Shown here piece after piece: positions 16,051 to 24,388 of a stretch of 59,542 bases of DNA. The DNA lies in contig PLLE01000019.1 in the NCBI GenBank assembly GCA_003141245.1, positions 8,943 through 68,484 on the forward strand, given 5' to 3'. The translations under genes and the position numbers were made by a program. This DNA comes from Chloroflexota bacterium (lineage in GTDB: Bacteria; Chloroflexota; Limnocylindria; Limnocylindrales; CSP1-4). Each line of letters opens with the position of its first letter. Position 1 is the stretch's first letter. Below the pieces are notes generated by a model. That model did not search any database, was not told where the DNA came from, and worked only from the letters and a program-made list of their open reading frames with translations.

Positions 16051-18386
16051 ACAGCCCGCTCCCTCCGACCGATTCCGACCTCCGCGAGCAACTGGCCCGA
16101 CGTTCGGCCGGACGGCTTCCCGATGGGTTCCTAGCCGAGGTGTCCACCGCGCTCGACCGGGTGCGTGAGCCGCGAGCCAGGGCGCGATGGCCGCGCCTGA
16201 TCTGGAGCGTGCCCCGACTTGCCGGGGCAGTCGTGGGAGTGGCCCTGGTAGCCATCCTTGCCGTCGCGATTGCGTTCCCGGCGTTCCATACCGGACCGGC
16301 GGCGTCGCTTGCCGGCTACCCCACGGGCCGCGCTCTCACGACAGCCGAGCTAGCTCGTGTCATGGCCGGGCCCCAGCTGCCCACGAACACGACCCTGGTC
16401 GCCTCTGTGACGATCGACGCCAGGACCGACGTCTGCCCGATGAACCGCTACCCCACTGTCGGAGTCATCGAGGGCATGGGCTCGCAGGTCTGCGTAATGG
16501 GGGCCACTCTGGCGGCGGAGCTTGCCGGTCCGACCGTAACCGGCACGTTTGCGTTCCGCTACCTCGCGCCGGGCTACCTGGGACTGCTCGGCGGGATCAC
16601 GCCAGCTTCGAGCTCGAAGATCGCGTTCCGTGTCGCGGAAGACTGGCCTCTCGCCGGCAAGACGTTCCTCGTCGAGGCTTGGCTTGTGGCGAACCCACAT
16701 CGATGCCCTTCCATGGCCGCGGCGCCGGCCGGGGACCCGCTGGACCCCTCAGGTTCCGAGCCCTGTCAATGGAGCTGGCTCAGCGATGACGGGAGTCTGG
16801 GCCCTGGTGTCGGCCCAAGCACGGACCTGCTCGCTCTCATGGGCAAGACGCGGTTCGTGGAGGCCGGAGGCATGCGACAGATCGACTCGGTCCCACTGGA
16901 GGCCACCCACGGCGTCTTCGTTGTCCGCTCCATCACCGAGCAGTGCCCGAACGCCTCGCCTCAGGACAACCGCGGCTGCGGCGCGTGGCACGTCCTCGCG
17001 AAGGTCGCCGACGTCGCGCTGCCGGAGCCGAGCGCCAGGACTGCACCACCGAATCCCACGCCGACGCCGTCGCCGACCGCGACCGGAAGCGCCACTTCGG
17101 TAGCGGGCTACCCGACGGACCGGGCCCTGACGACGGCCGAGCTGGCCCGTCTCATAGCCGGCCCGCCGCTGCCCACGAACACGACCCTCGTCGCCTCTAC
17201 GACGATCGACATCCGCACGGACGTCTGCCCGATGAACAGTCGCCCGACGGTTGGCGTCATCCAAGGCGTCGATCCGCAGGTCTGTGTCATGGGAGCGACT
17301 CTCTCCGCCCAGCTTCCCGGCTCGACTGCCCAAGGAGTCTTTGCCTTCCGGTACCTGGCACCGGGCTACCTTGGGCTCCTGGGCGAGATCACGCCGGCCT
17401 CCAGCTCGAAGGTAGCTTTCAAGGTCGCCGACGGCTGGCCGCTCGCCGGCAAGACGTTCCTAGTCGAGGGCTGGTTCGGGGCCTATCCGATCTCCTGCCC
17501 GACGTACATCGCCACCTCGGGCGGCGATCCGCTTGATCCCGACGGACAGGATCAGTGCGCGTTCAACTGGCTGACGGACGATCCAAACGCGGAGCCATCG
17601 ACTTCCCCCAATGGTCTCCTCCCGCCAGGCGGAGGTCGGTTCGTCGAAGCTGGAGGGATGCGCCTGATCGATGCCATCCCGAGCGGCGCTCCCATCCACG
17701 GTGTCTACGTCGTCCGCAACATGGGGCAATCGTGGCGCGTTCTCGCGAAGCTCGCCGACGTCTCACTGCTGGCACCGACTGCCACGACTGCGTCGCCGAT
17801 CGCGACGCCGCCGGCCACGCCGATCGCCACGCCCACTGACGCGCAGGCGATAGCGCCGACGGGGCTGGTCGGGCCCGGCAATCGAGCGTTGACCGCCGGG
17901 GAGCTTTCCGTCCTCATGGCCGCTGATCCAGACCATCTCGCTGGCCGGTACGTGATCGACGTGCGGGCCCCGTGCGCCACGGACTACGCCTGTTTCCCCC
18001 CGAAGGTCGTCCTGGACACCGTCCAATCAGATGGCACTCTCAACTGGGTCGGCGAGGTGGAGTTACGGTCTGACGGCTTCGTGTGGACCGTCCCACAGAT
18101 CCTCTCCAATGGATTCGAGAGGCGCGCCGGAACCTTGTATGTCGTGGATGCCTGGATATCGGACGTGGATTGGCTGACGCCCGCCCAGGGAGAGCAGCAG
18201 TTGGACGTTCAGATCGGCTCGTACCGCAGGTTCGGTGCAGGGTCCCTGGGTGGCGGCCCCAAACTGCACGGTGTGTTCCTCGTGGCAGACAACTCGTATT
18301 GCTTCTCGGGACCCTTGGCTTCGGCTGACGAATGCTGGGCTCGCGCCGAGATCCTGGCCCGCCTGGAGCCACCGGTCATGCCCTAG
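16047..18386 (+). CDS. Membrane anti-sigma-type protein with repeated extracellular domain
   Basis: 779 residues, overlapping the sigma gene by 4 bp. A cytoplasmic N-terminus of about 50 residues (presumed sigma-binding; no HxxxCxxC zinc motif) is followed by one membrane helix (about 52-80). Outside lie two near-copies of a roughly 260-residue domain. The first starts LAGYPTGRALTTAELARVMAGP (about 88) and the second VAGYPTDRALTTAELARLIAGP (about 352). A divergent, shorter third starts near 610 (GNRALTAGELSVLMAADP). Each full copy has DVCPM, QVCVMG, FRYLAPGYLGLLG and GKTFLVE. Pro/Thr linkers separate them. Likely a sensor holding the sigma factor; its signal is unknown. Confidence 0.8.
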   Translation: MNSPLPPTDSDLREQLARRSAGRLPDGFLAEVSTALDRVREPRARARWPRLIWSVPRLAGAVVGVALVAILAVAIAFPAFHTGPAASLAGYPTGRALTTAELARVMAGPQLPTNTTLVASVTIDARTDVCPMNRYPTVGVIEGMGSQVCVMGATLAAELAGPTVTGTFAFRYLAPGYLGLLGGITPASSSKIAFRVAEDWPLAGKTFLVEAWLVANPHRCPSMAAAPAGDPLDPSGSEPCQWSWLSDDGSLGPGVGPSTDLLALMGKTRFVEAGGMRQIDSVPLEATHGVFVVRSITEQCPNASPQDNRGCGAWHVLAKVADVALPEPSARTAPPNPTPTPSPTATGSATSVAGYPTDRALTTAELARLIAGPPLPTNTTLVASTTIDIRTDVCPMNSRPTVGVIQGVDPQVCVMGATLSAQLPGSTAQGVFAFRYLAPGYLGLLGEITPASSSKVAFKVADGWPLAGKTFLVEGWFGAYPISCPTYIATSGGDPLDPDGQDQCAFNWLTDDPNAEPSTSPNGLLPPGGGRFVEAGGMRLIDAIPSGAPIHGVYVVRNMGQSWRVLAKLADVSLLAPTATTASPIATPPATPIATPTDAQAIAPTGLVGPGNRALTAGELSVLMAADPDHLAGRYVIDVRAPCATDYACFPPKVVLDTVQSDGTLNWVGEVELRSDGFVWTVPQILSNGFERRAGTLYVVDAWISDVDWLTPAQGEQQLDVQIGSYRRFGAGSLGGGPKLHGVFLVADNSYCFSGPLASADECWARAEILARLEPPVMP

Positions 18387-18495
18387 CCGACGGAGCAGAC
18401 TGACTCCCGGTCCCTGGTCGCTGGCGGTACCATTCGGGCACAACCGTCGCCAGCCGAGCCGCTGGTCAAGCCGCAGCCGCTCAGGAGTGGGTCGA

Positions 18496-19119
18496 ATGCC
18501 GGGCTTCACCCCGTTCACCAGCAACTACCAGGATCTCTCGACCAACCAGGGCTACCAGTTCGAGTTCCGCTGCGATGTCTGCGGCAGCGGCTACAGAAGC
18601 GAATACCAGAAGAACCTGCTCGGCCTGGGTGGGTCGATCCTGGGCGGCGCCAGCAGCATCCTGGGCGGCCGATTCTGGGGAGCTGCCAACGCCGCCAACA
18701 CGGCCCAGAACATCACCGACCGGGACGCTCGCGACAAGGCCCTTGAGAAGGCCTGCAACGAGATCATGCCGCAGTTCCACCGCTGCGTGCGGTGCAACAA
18801 CTGGGTCGACGAGACCTGCTTCAACGCCCAGCGCGGACTATGCGTCAACTGCGCTCCGAACCTGGCCAGCGAGATGGAGGCCGAGCGGTCGTCCGTTGAG
18901 ATCTCCCAGATGCGCGACGCGGTGCGGGCCAAGACGATCTTCTCCGGCGACACCAGCGAGCGCGCGACCGAATGCCCGGGCTGCGGCAAGCCGGTCGGTA
19001 GCGAGAAGTTCTGCGGCAACTGCGGTCAGGCTCTCGGCACGCCCAAGTGCCCCAAGTGCGGCGCCGAGATGGCCGCGGGCCTCCGCTTCTGCGGCAACTG
19101 CGGCAACAAAGTCGGCTAG
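18496..19119 (+). CDS. Multi-zinc-ribbon protein
   Basis: 207 residues from ATG 18496, with AGGAG eight bases upstream. CDVCGSGY near residue 27 opens a ribbon that is interrupted by a Gly/Ala/Ser-rich stretch (LGLGGSILGGASSILGGRFWGAANAAN) and a helix. HRCVRCNNWVDETCF...GLCVNC closes the ribbon. Two more CxxC pairs (CPGCGKPVGSEKFCGNCGQ, CPKCGAEMAAGLRFCGNCG) form the C-terminal double ribbon. Related proteins are common in deep-branching bacteria; function unknown, possibly scaffolding. Confidence 0.75.
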   Translation: MPGFTPFTSNYQDLSTNQGYQFEFRCDVCGSGYRSEYQKNLLGLGGSILGGASSILGGRFWGAANAANTAQNITDRDARDKALEKACNEIMPQFHRCVRCNNWVDETCFNAQRGLCVNCAPNLASEMEAERSSVEISQMRDAVRAKTIFSGDTSERATECPGCGKPVGSEKFCGNCGQALGTPKCPKCGAEMAAGLRFCGNCGNKVG

Positions 19120-19204
19120 CGGCGGAGCGCCGACGGCGGGCTGGCCTCCGAAGATCGGCGCGGCCCCGGCATCTAGTGCCGCGGCTTCTGGGATTTCGTC
19201 CGCG

Positions 19205-19609
19205 TCAGCCGGCCATCGTTCCGCAAATCGTGCAGAAGCGCGCTCCGGCTGGTAGCGGCGCGCCGCAACCGCTGCACTTGCCGGCGGGTGCCACAGGAGC
19301 CGCCGGCCCGGCGGGCTGTGCAGGCCGGGCCGGCGCAGCAGGAGTTGAGGCCGGCGCAGCCGGGGCTGCCTGGCCGGTGGTCCCGTCGGTCGATATCCCG
19401 ACACCCGTCCCGGGAGCCGTTGTGACGACCATGGTCAGCGACGCCCCGCACGAGGGACACACGACCCAGGCCGGGTCTTCGATGATCTTGCGGCAGTTCA
19501 GGCAGCGCTTTGGGGCGAACGGATCCACCCGCCCGCAGTAGGGGCAAGCGGCCACGACCTTGTCGATCAGCTTGTCGCAGTACGGGCACGGGTGTTTGAA
19601 GGACGGCAT
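19205..19609 (-). CDS. Double/triple zinc-ribbon protein
   Basis: 134 residues. CPYC...CPYCG, CLNC...CPSCG and a C-terminal CSGCG...CTICG give three ribbon pairs, the last two separated by an Ala/Pro-rich linker (about 75-108). It starts about 12 bp after the 575-residue unknown ends, so the two are probably co-transcribed. It may help that protein bind a partner. No enzymatic motif. Confidence 0.72.
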   Translation of the reverse strand: MPSFKHPCPYCDKLIDKVVAACPYCGRVDPFAPKRCLNCRKIIEDPAWVVCPSCGASLTMVVTTAPGTGVGISTDGTTGQAAPAAPASTPAAPARPAQPAGPAAPVAPAGKCSGCGAPLPAGARFCTICGTMAG

Positions 19610-19621
19610 CTTGCGCTCCTA

Positions 19622-21349
19622 TCAGCCAGTTGTGCCCGAAGGCGTCGACTTGTTGGCCGCAGGCTCGCTCGCGGCCTGGCCAGCGGTTCTCACGCCCGTA
19701 GCGACATCATCCGTGGCGGGCTCACCCGGAGCGTCGTCTGACACGGAGTCGGCACCGGCATCGCCGGCATCGCCGCCCTGGCCGCCGTCACCGCCGGCGG
19801 CGGAGATCTGCGATTCCTGGGTCGCGCGGCCGGGCCATTCGGCGGCCTCGTCGCGCGCCGAGCCGTGCCAACGGATCAGATCCGCCACCGCAGCCGACCA
19901 GCTGGCCGAGTCGCGATGGACGATGCGGGCGACGAACCGGCTCCTGGCCCAGGCCAGGCTCGGCAGCACCGCCAGAGCGAGCCGGTAGCGCAGGTACTTC
20001 GGCAGCCGCATCTGGTCGTCCGGCAGCGCCATCGGCTCGCGCAGGAAGCGGCAGTCGACCAGCGCCTCGCTGATGTCGCGGACCGCCTGCTCGGCAGCGA
20101 TCCCCAACTTATCCGGCGACTCGCCCTTGTACTGAGCTCGGGGCATGACGCGGTAGAAATACGTGGCGTGGGCGCCGGCGGTCACCAGTTCGAGCGCAAC
20201 CAGATTGCCCGGCATCGCGATCAGGAACCAGATCTTCGGGTCCTGGCCGCCCGGATCCACCGGCGACATCGCGACCCAGCGTGGCGCGGCGTCCCCGGCG
20301 GTCTTGCACAGCGACCCGTAGCTGTCCGCGAAGGCCGGCTCGCCCAGGACGGCGGTCTCGACGATCGACCAGCCCGCGTCGCTGAATTCCGAAGGACGCG
20401 TGGGTCGGCCGTCGACGAGCAGCTCCCCGGCCTTCTGGCGCACCCCGAACGGAGCGTCCGGCAGCAGCTGCGCCACGAACCCCGCGGCGTCGTCGAAGGC
20501 GCCGTCGCGCAGCTTCTCGAGGGTATCGTGGAGCCGGGTCGCGGCCGGCCCGAGCCCCCGCAACGTGAGCGCGCCGGGTGCGCCGTCGATCGCCACCTCG
20601 CCGGGCACGGACTGCGAGACACTCGCGATCGCCGCCCGCCGGTACTGGATCCACGTTGCGCGCTCGTCCACCGGACAGACCACGAAGCCCCACGGATGCA
20701 CCACCAGCTGGCCGACTCCCGCAGTCGGGGTCGCCGGCCCATCGGGACCGGGCCCGAGCGGGGCGGTCGTGGGCTTCCAGTCGAACTCGACCAGTTCGGC
20801 CGGGTCGTCGGGCACCTTGACGAGACCGTCGCTCAGGCGCTGCTTGAGCCGGCGCTCCCGAAGATTGCGAACCAGCGGTCCGAGCCGATCGCCGAACCTC
20901 TCCAGCATCCAGCGCATCGCGTCCGGGCCCTCGCCCAGGACCAGGAGCGCGGTCGACTGCTGGATCTCGATCAGGCTGAGGTCGCGATAGCCGGCCCGAA
21001 TCGGTCGCCCACCGCCGACTTCGAGCGTCAAGCCGACCTCGTCGAGCTTGACCCTGGCGGGCGCGAGCGTCGTGTTGGGCCCGGCCGGCCTGGCCTCACC
21101 GGCGATCTCGATGACTTCCAGCTTGGCCGCGGGACCGTCAAGGACGGCCGGGTCGCGTCCGCCCTGTTCGCGTACGTCGCGCGAGTCTCGCCCGCCGAGG
21201 CCCATCGGCCCGCGTGGGTCGCGAGCGTCGCGCCGCTGCTGCGGCATGCCCAGCATCTTGGCCAGGCCCTGCAGGTCGGCGGGGCCGCCCGCCTTTCGTG
21301 GATCTCGTGCGTCGCCCTGGTCGAAATCGCCGTCACCCATGGCGCCCAT
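19622..21349 (-). CDS. Uncharacterised 575-residue protein
   Basis: The N-terminus is Asp/Arg/Gly-rich (MGDGDFDQGDARDPRKAGG ... RDSRDVREQGGRDP), probably disordered. From about residue 75 the sequence is regular alpha/beta: LEVIEIAGEARPAGPNTTLAPARVKLDEVGLTLEVGGGRPIRAGYRDLSLIEIQ looks like a split PH-like fold, repeated near 230-330 (VVHPWGFVVCPVDERATWIQYRRAAIASV). A later IWFLIAMPGNLVALELVTAGAHATYFYRV is also structured. The C-terminal 60 residues are Gly/Ala/Asp-rich. Highly expressed composition, no catalytic motif visible. The start is unclear (ATG 21349 or 21340, neither with a good ribosome site). Operonic with the zinc-ribbon gene. Confidence 0.7.
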   Translation of the reverse strand: MGAMGDGDFDQGDARDPRKAGGPADLQGLAKMLGMPQQRRDARDPRGPMGLGGRDSRDVREQGGRDPAVLDGPAAKLEVIEIAGEARPAGPNTTLAPARVKLDEVGLTLEVGGGRPIRAGYRDLSLIEIQQSTALLVLGEGPDAMRWMLERFGDRLGPLVRNLRERRLKQRLSDGLVKVPDDPAELVEFDWKPTTAPLGPGPDGPATPTAGVGQLVVHPWGFVVCPVDERATWIQYRRAAIASVSQSVPGEVAIDGAPGALTLRGLGPAATRLHDTLEKLRDGAFDDAAGFVAQLLPDAPFGVRQKAGELLVDGRPTRPSEFSDAGWSIVETAVLGEPAFADSYGSLCKTAGDAAPRWVAMSPVDPGGQDPKIWFLIAMPGNLVALELVTAGAHATYFYRVMPRAQYKGESPDKLGIAAEQAVRDISEALVDCRFLREPMALPDDQMRLPKYLRYRLALAVLPSLAWARSRFVARIVHRDSASWSAAVADLIRWHGSARDEAAEWPGRATQESQISAAGGDGGQGGDAGDAGADSVSDDAPGEPATDDVATGVRTAGQAASEPAANKSTPSGTTG

Positions 21350-21414
21350 CGTAGCCACAAGCCACGAACTCGGCGGAGCGCGGAAGCAGCCCACAGCTCG
21401 CCCCTGTTCGCTAC

Positions 21415-21430
21415 TTGCGTAGTTGCGCAA
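21415..21430. promoter_or_regulatory. Putative ArsR-type operator
   Basis: Inverted repeat TTGCG-N6-CGCAA lies 20 bp before the ArsR-family start. Its position and symmetry suit a dimeric winged-helix repressor controlling its own operon. Confidence 0.5.
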
Positions 21431-21449
21431 TCTGTTGTAGAGTCGGCAC

Positions 21450-21743
21450 ATGCTTGACGTGAGCGATCTGGAGGCTACGCGACAGCGATCCGCGGCGGTG
21501 GCCAGGGCCCTGGCCGACTCCAAGCGGCTGTGCGTCCTGCAGTGCCTCGCGGAGGGCGAGCTTTCCGTCCGGGATCTGTCCGACCGTGTCGGTTGCCAGG
21601 TGCCGAACATGAGCCAGCACCTTGCGGTTCTCCGCAACTCGGGCCTGGTCCTGACCAGGCGCGACGGAAATGTCATCTACTACCGCCTCGCGGACGTCCG
21701 AATCCTCGAGGCCTGCCGGCTGCTCCAATCCATATCCAGCTGA
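21450..21743 (+). CDS. ArsR-family winged-helix regulator
   Basis: 97 residues. ARALADSKRLCVLQCLAEGELSVRDLSDRVGCQVPNMSQHLAVLRNSGLVLTRRDGNVIYYRLAD is a full ArsR HTH and wing. The cysteines at CVLQC and GCQV could sense metal or redox state. 51 bp upstream of the thioredoxin gene on the same strand, with a palindrome before its own start. It probably represses the pair until oxidant or metal binds. Confidence 0.9.
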   Translation: MLDVSDLEATRQRSAAVARALADSKRLCVLQCLAEGELSVRDLSDRVGCQVPNMSQHLAVLRNSGLVLTRRDGNVIYYRLADVRILEACRLLQSISS

Positions 21744-21794
21744 GTTCGACCGGACCCGGCGCCAAGCCAACAGGAAGAAAGGACCATCCGCCAG

Positions 21795-22136
21795 ATGGCC
21801 GAGGTTAGACAAGTAACAGACGAGACCTTCGAACAGATCGTCCTCAACGCCGAGCGACCGATCATCGTCGACTTCTGGGCCACCTGGTGCGGCCCGTGCG
21901 CGATGGTGGCCCCAGAGCTCGAGCGCCTCGCGAAGAAGTACGAAGGCGTGATCGACGTCGTCAAGATGGACGTCGACGCGAACCCGGCCGTCTCTCAGGC
22001 GCTCCAGATCATGACCCTGCCGACGATCGCTTTCTTCCGTCCGGGCCAGCAGCCGATGGCAGTCGTCGGGGCTCGTTCGGCGGAGCAATTCGAGGCAAGC
22101 TTCGGGCTTTCGCAGTACGCTACAGCCAAGAGCTGA
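21795..22136 (+). CDS. trxA: Thioredoxin
   Basis: 113 residues. FWATWCGPCAMVAPELERLAKKY with the active-site pair Cys32-Cys35, then VVKMDVDANPAVSQALQIMTLPTIAFFRPGQQ with the cis-Pro loop (TLPT). A normal cytoplasmic disulfide reductase. Follows the ArsR regulator and is closed by a strong terminator at 22203. Confidence 0.95.
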   Translation: MAEVRQVTDETFEQIVLNAERPIIVDFWATWCGPCAMVAPELERLAKKYEGVIDVVKMDVDANPAVSQALQIMTLPTIAFFRPGQQPMAVVGARSAEQFEASFGLSQYATAKS

Positions 22137-22202
22137 GCGCGAACCGCCCGGCCAACAGTCGAATATCCCAAGACGGGGCCATCCCCCTCGGCTCCGTCTA
22201 GC

Positions 22203-22240
22203 GACCCCGGCCTACCCCCTCAGGCCGGGGTCGTGTTTTT
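22203..22240 (+). terminator. Rho-independent terminator after thioredoxin
   Basis: GACCCCGGCCT pairs with AGGCCGGGGTC (11 bp, 8-base loop), followed by GTGTTTTT. Confidence 0.9.
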
Positions 22241-22243
22241 GTG

Positions 22244-22618
22244 TCAATTCGGGCGAGAAAGCGGCGGCCGACCCTCGCTCGACTCCCCTGCCAGACGCCA
22301 TGCGCTCTCGAACCAGGCCAGCGCCCGGTCCAGCGCAAAGCCGTCCACGACCCGTGGCTGGAGGGCGATCCAGTCGTTGCCCCGGTCGGAGCGCGCGGCG
22401 TCGGGCGTTCGCAGGGCCGCCTCGGCGATCTCCGGGCGAAGGCGGAAGCTCAACCTGAGCCCCTCCCGAACGGCGAAGACGGCGCCCCCTCGGGCGTACT
22501 CGACGGCGATGCCGGCCTCATGCCGTTCGATCTCGTCCAGCTCGGCGGCGAGGCGATCGATCGCCTCGGCCGGATTCGGCATTTGGCTGAGCCCGTTCGG
22601 ACCGTGATCGTCTGTCAT
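22244..22618 (-). CDS. Hypothetical protein
   Basis: 124 residues from ATG 22618. AEAIDRLAAELDEIERHEAGIAVEYARGGAVFAVREGLRLSFRLRPEIAEAALRTPDA is followed by GNDWIALQPRVVDGFALDRALAWFESAWRLA. This is a small helix-plus-sheet protein resembling luciferase-domain/DUF-type TfoX-like proteins only loosely. It lies 14 bp downstream of the DinB-like gene, probably co-transcribed. Not recognised. Confidence 0.6.
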   Translation of the reverse strand: MTDDHGPNGLSQMPNPAEAIDRLAAELDEIERHEAGIAVEYARGGAVFAVREGLRLSFRLRPEIAEAALRTPDAARSDRGNDWIALQPRVVDGFALDRALAWFESAWRLAGESSEGRPPLSRPN

Positions 22619-22632
22619 CGGGCGATCCCGAG

Positions 22633-23121
22633 TCAGCGGCCGGCGGCAGCCAGGACGGCGCGCAGTTCCGGCATGTGATCGGCGTAGTGCTCGGTGGTGT
22701 TGCCCAGCAGCGACTTCAGGTGCGCCGAGTCTTTGAGCCAGCGGGCCTCCGGCACGACCGTCAGGTAGCCGCGCAACTCGCCGGGGATCGTCGAGAGGCG
22801 GCGCCGGACCTCGGCCATCGGCAGGGCGGCCCATTCGGTCTGATAGCGCGCGTTGAGCATGTCGCCCTGGGCGTCCCAATCGCTGCCGATCGCCGTGAGC
22901 CGGTCATAGGCCGCGCTGTTGGACCCAACCGCAAGCTCTCGGGCAATGCCGAGCCACCACTCGAGCCAGACCCCCAGATGTGACATCAGGTCGCGGCCGG
23001 TCCAGCCGTGGGCGCCTTCGATCGGCTGCTCCAGCTGGGCATCGGTAAGCTCGAGCAGCGCCTCGAAGGGTCGCCAGGCTTCGCGCTCTTCGTCGAGGAA
23101 GGAAAGACCGTCGGCATACAT
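22633..23121 (-). CDS. DinB/maleylpyruvate-isomerase-fold protein
   Basis: 162 residues from ATG 23121. FEALLELTDAQLEQPIEGAHGWTGRDLMSHLGVWLEWWL is the DinB-like four-helix start; His residues at GWTGRDLMSHL and NTTEHYADH sit where the family's metal ligands lie. Members include thiol-dependent transferases and colibactin self-resistance proteins. The substrate is unknown. The upstream reading frame continues but does not resemble the family. Confidence 0.75.
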   Translation of the reverse strand: MYADGLSFLDEEREAWRPFEALLELTDAQLEQPIEGAHGWTGRDLMSHLGVWLEWWLGIARELAVGSNSAAYDRLTAIGSDWDAQGDMLNARYQTEWAALPMAEVRRRLSTIPGELRGYLTVVPEARWLKDSAHLKSLLGNTTEHYADHMPELRAVLAAAGR

Positions 23122-23606
23122 GGGCCGATGGTATCGCGTGGAGACCCCGGCGTGCGGCCGGAATGGCGGCAACGGCGCGGGCTGGCCGGGCGCGGGCGTG
23201 GCGGCCCGGCAGCCGGAATGGCGGAACGGCGCGGGCTGGCCGGGCCGCAAATGACCGGTGCGCGCATGCGCCTGACTTAGGGGCTTCATGCATAGGCACG
23301 TCCGGGCCATTGCCCGGATCCGGCCCGGGGGTACAGTCGCAATGGCCGCCGATGACCGGTGCAAGAAGAGGCCAAGGGCGTCGGACACGGGCCGAGGCTG
23401 TCGCTACCGCCACTTTGACACGACCGGACGTCGTACCGGAGGTGGCAAGCCCCGACTACGACCCGAGCAACCATGGATAGCCGGCCAGCATGGCCCTTCG
23501 ATCGGCGGCCGGCATCATGCCCACTTCAAGGGCTGGGACGGCCCGTCCGGGTCTGCCGGTCGGGTCGTCTCTTTGCGTGGCAGGGGCCTCGGCGCGACGG
23601 CGAGGG
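23122..23606. other. Intergenic region with 55-bp repeat
   Basis: Very GC-rich. It holds the 55-bp repeat at 23157-23247. No gene seen; probably the promoter of the DinB-like gene and the 3' flank of the J-domain gene. Confidence 0.45.
23157..23247. repeat. 55-bp direct repeat, 2 partial copies
   Basis: GCCGGAATGGCGG begins at 23157 and again at 23212. Each is followed by (C)AACGGCGCGGGCTGGCCGGG with one base inserted or lost. Confidence 0.85.
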
Positions 23607-24362
23607 TCAGTGGCGCGGGAAAATCGTGTCGAGGCGCGGCCGCCGGACAGGGCCCGAGCGCTCCAGGTAGCGCAGCACCACTCGGGCCGCCAGCAGCACC
23701 TCCGGGTCGCGGTCGATCGTGCGCACGATCCAGTCGACGTAGCTCGGCTCCAGGTCGGCCACGTCGCCCAGCGTGAGCCCCGCGAACTTGCCGAAGCGCA
23801 TGGGAGTCTCGAGGGCTTCGGCGAGAGCCGGCAGGTCGCCCTCGAGCGTCGGACCGGGCCGCCGGTGCGTCGGGCCGCTGGGCGTCGAGGCGCGCGGCGG
23901 CTCGCGATCCTCGGCCAAGCGAGGACGCGGCGGGAGTCCCGGCAGCGGGCTTCGGTCCAGCGGTTGCAGCGTGGAGTTGCGGGGGCGCAGGAGCGGGCTG
24001 AAATCGATGCGGGCGGTGACGGAGTGGTCGGGGCCCGGCTGCGGGGCCCAGGCGCGGCGACGGTCCGCGGAATAGGCCGTGGCGTCGGGAGCGGCCGCTC
24101 CGGGATGCGCCCCGGCGTGGCCGGCACGGGCCGCGCGGGCCGCCTCTTCCCGGTGCTGTCTCCGACGCTCCGGGTCGCTCAGCTCGTGATACGCGGCGTT
24201 GATCTCAGCCATCCGCCGGGTAGCGCGCCGCTCGACGACCTGGTCGCCGCTCGCAACGTCAGGGTGGTGCTGACGCGCAAGACGTCGCCACGCCGCCTTG
24301 ATGGCGTCCGTGGATGCGTCGAGCGGCAACTCGAGAACCGTGAATGGGTTGCGTGGTGGCAT
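23607..24362 (-). CDS. J-domain protein with ExoX-C-like tail
   Basis: 251 residues. The N-terminal J domain (about 5-70) holds NPFTVLELPLDASTDAIKAAWRRLARQHHPDV with HPD at 33-35 and MAEINAAYHELSDPERR. A long Arg/Pro-rich linker follows. The C-terminus (about 188-235) reads FGKFAGLTLGDVADLEPSYVDWIVRT, typical of the small ExoX-C-like domain (FGK..G.tl..v..dp.Y..Wi) found at the end of exodeoxyribonuclease X and standalone. J domains activate Hsp70 (DnaK) ATPase, so this may send DnaK to a nucleic-acid or nuclease target. Divergent from the hydrolase with about 26 bp between. Confidence 0.85.
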   Translation of the reverse strand: MPPRNPFTVLELPLDASTDAIKAAWRRLARQHHPDVASGDQVVERRATRRMAEINAAYHELSDPERRRQHREEAARAARAGHAGAHPGAAAPDATAYSADRRRAWAPQPGPDHSVTARIDFSPLLRPRNSTLQPLDRSPLPGLPPRPRLAEDREPPRASTPSGPTHRRPGPTLEGDLPALAEALETPMRFGKFAGLTLGDVADLEPSYVDWIVRTIDRDPEVLLAARVVLRYLERSGPVRRPRLDTIFPRH

Positions 24363-24388
24363 CCGATCAGTCTACCGGGCCGGACGCC

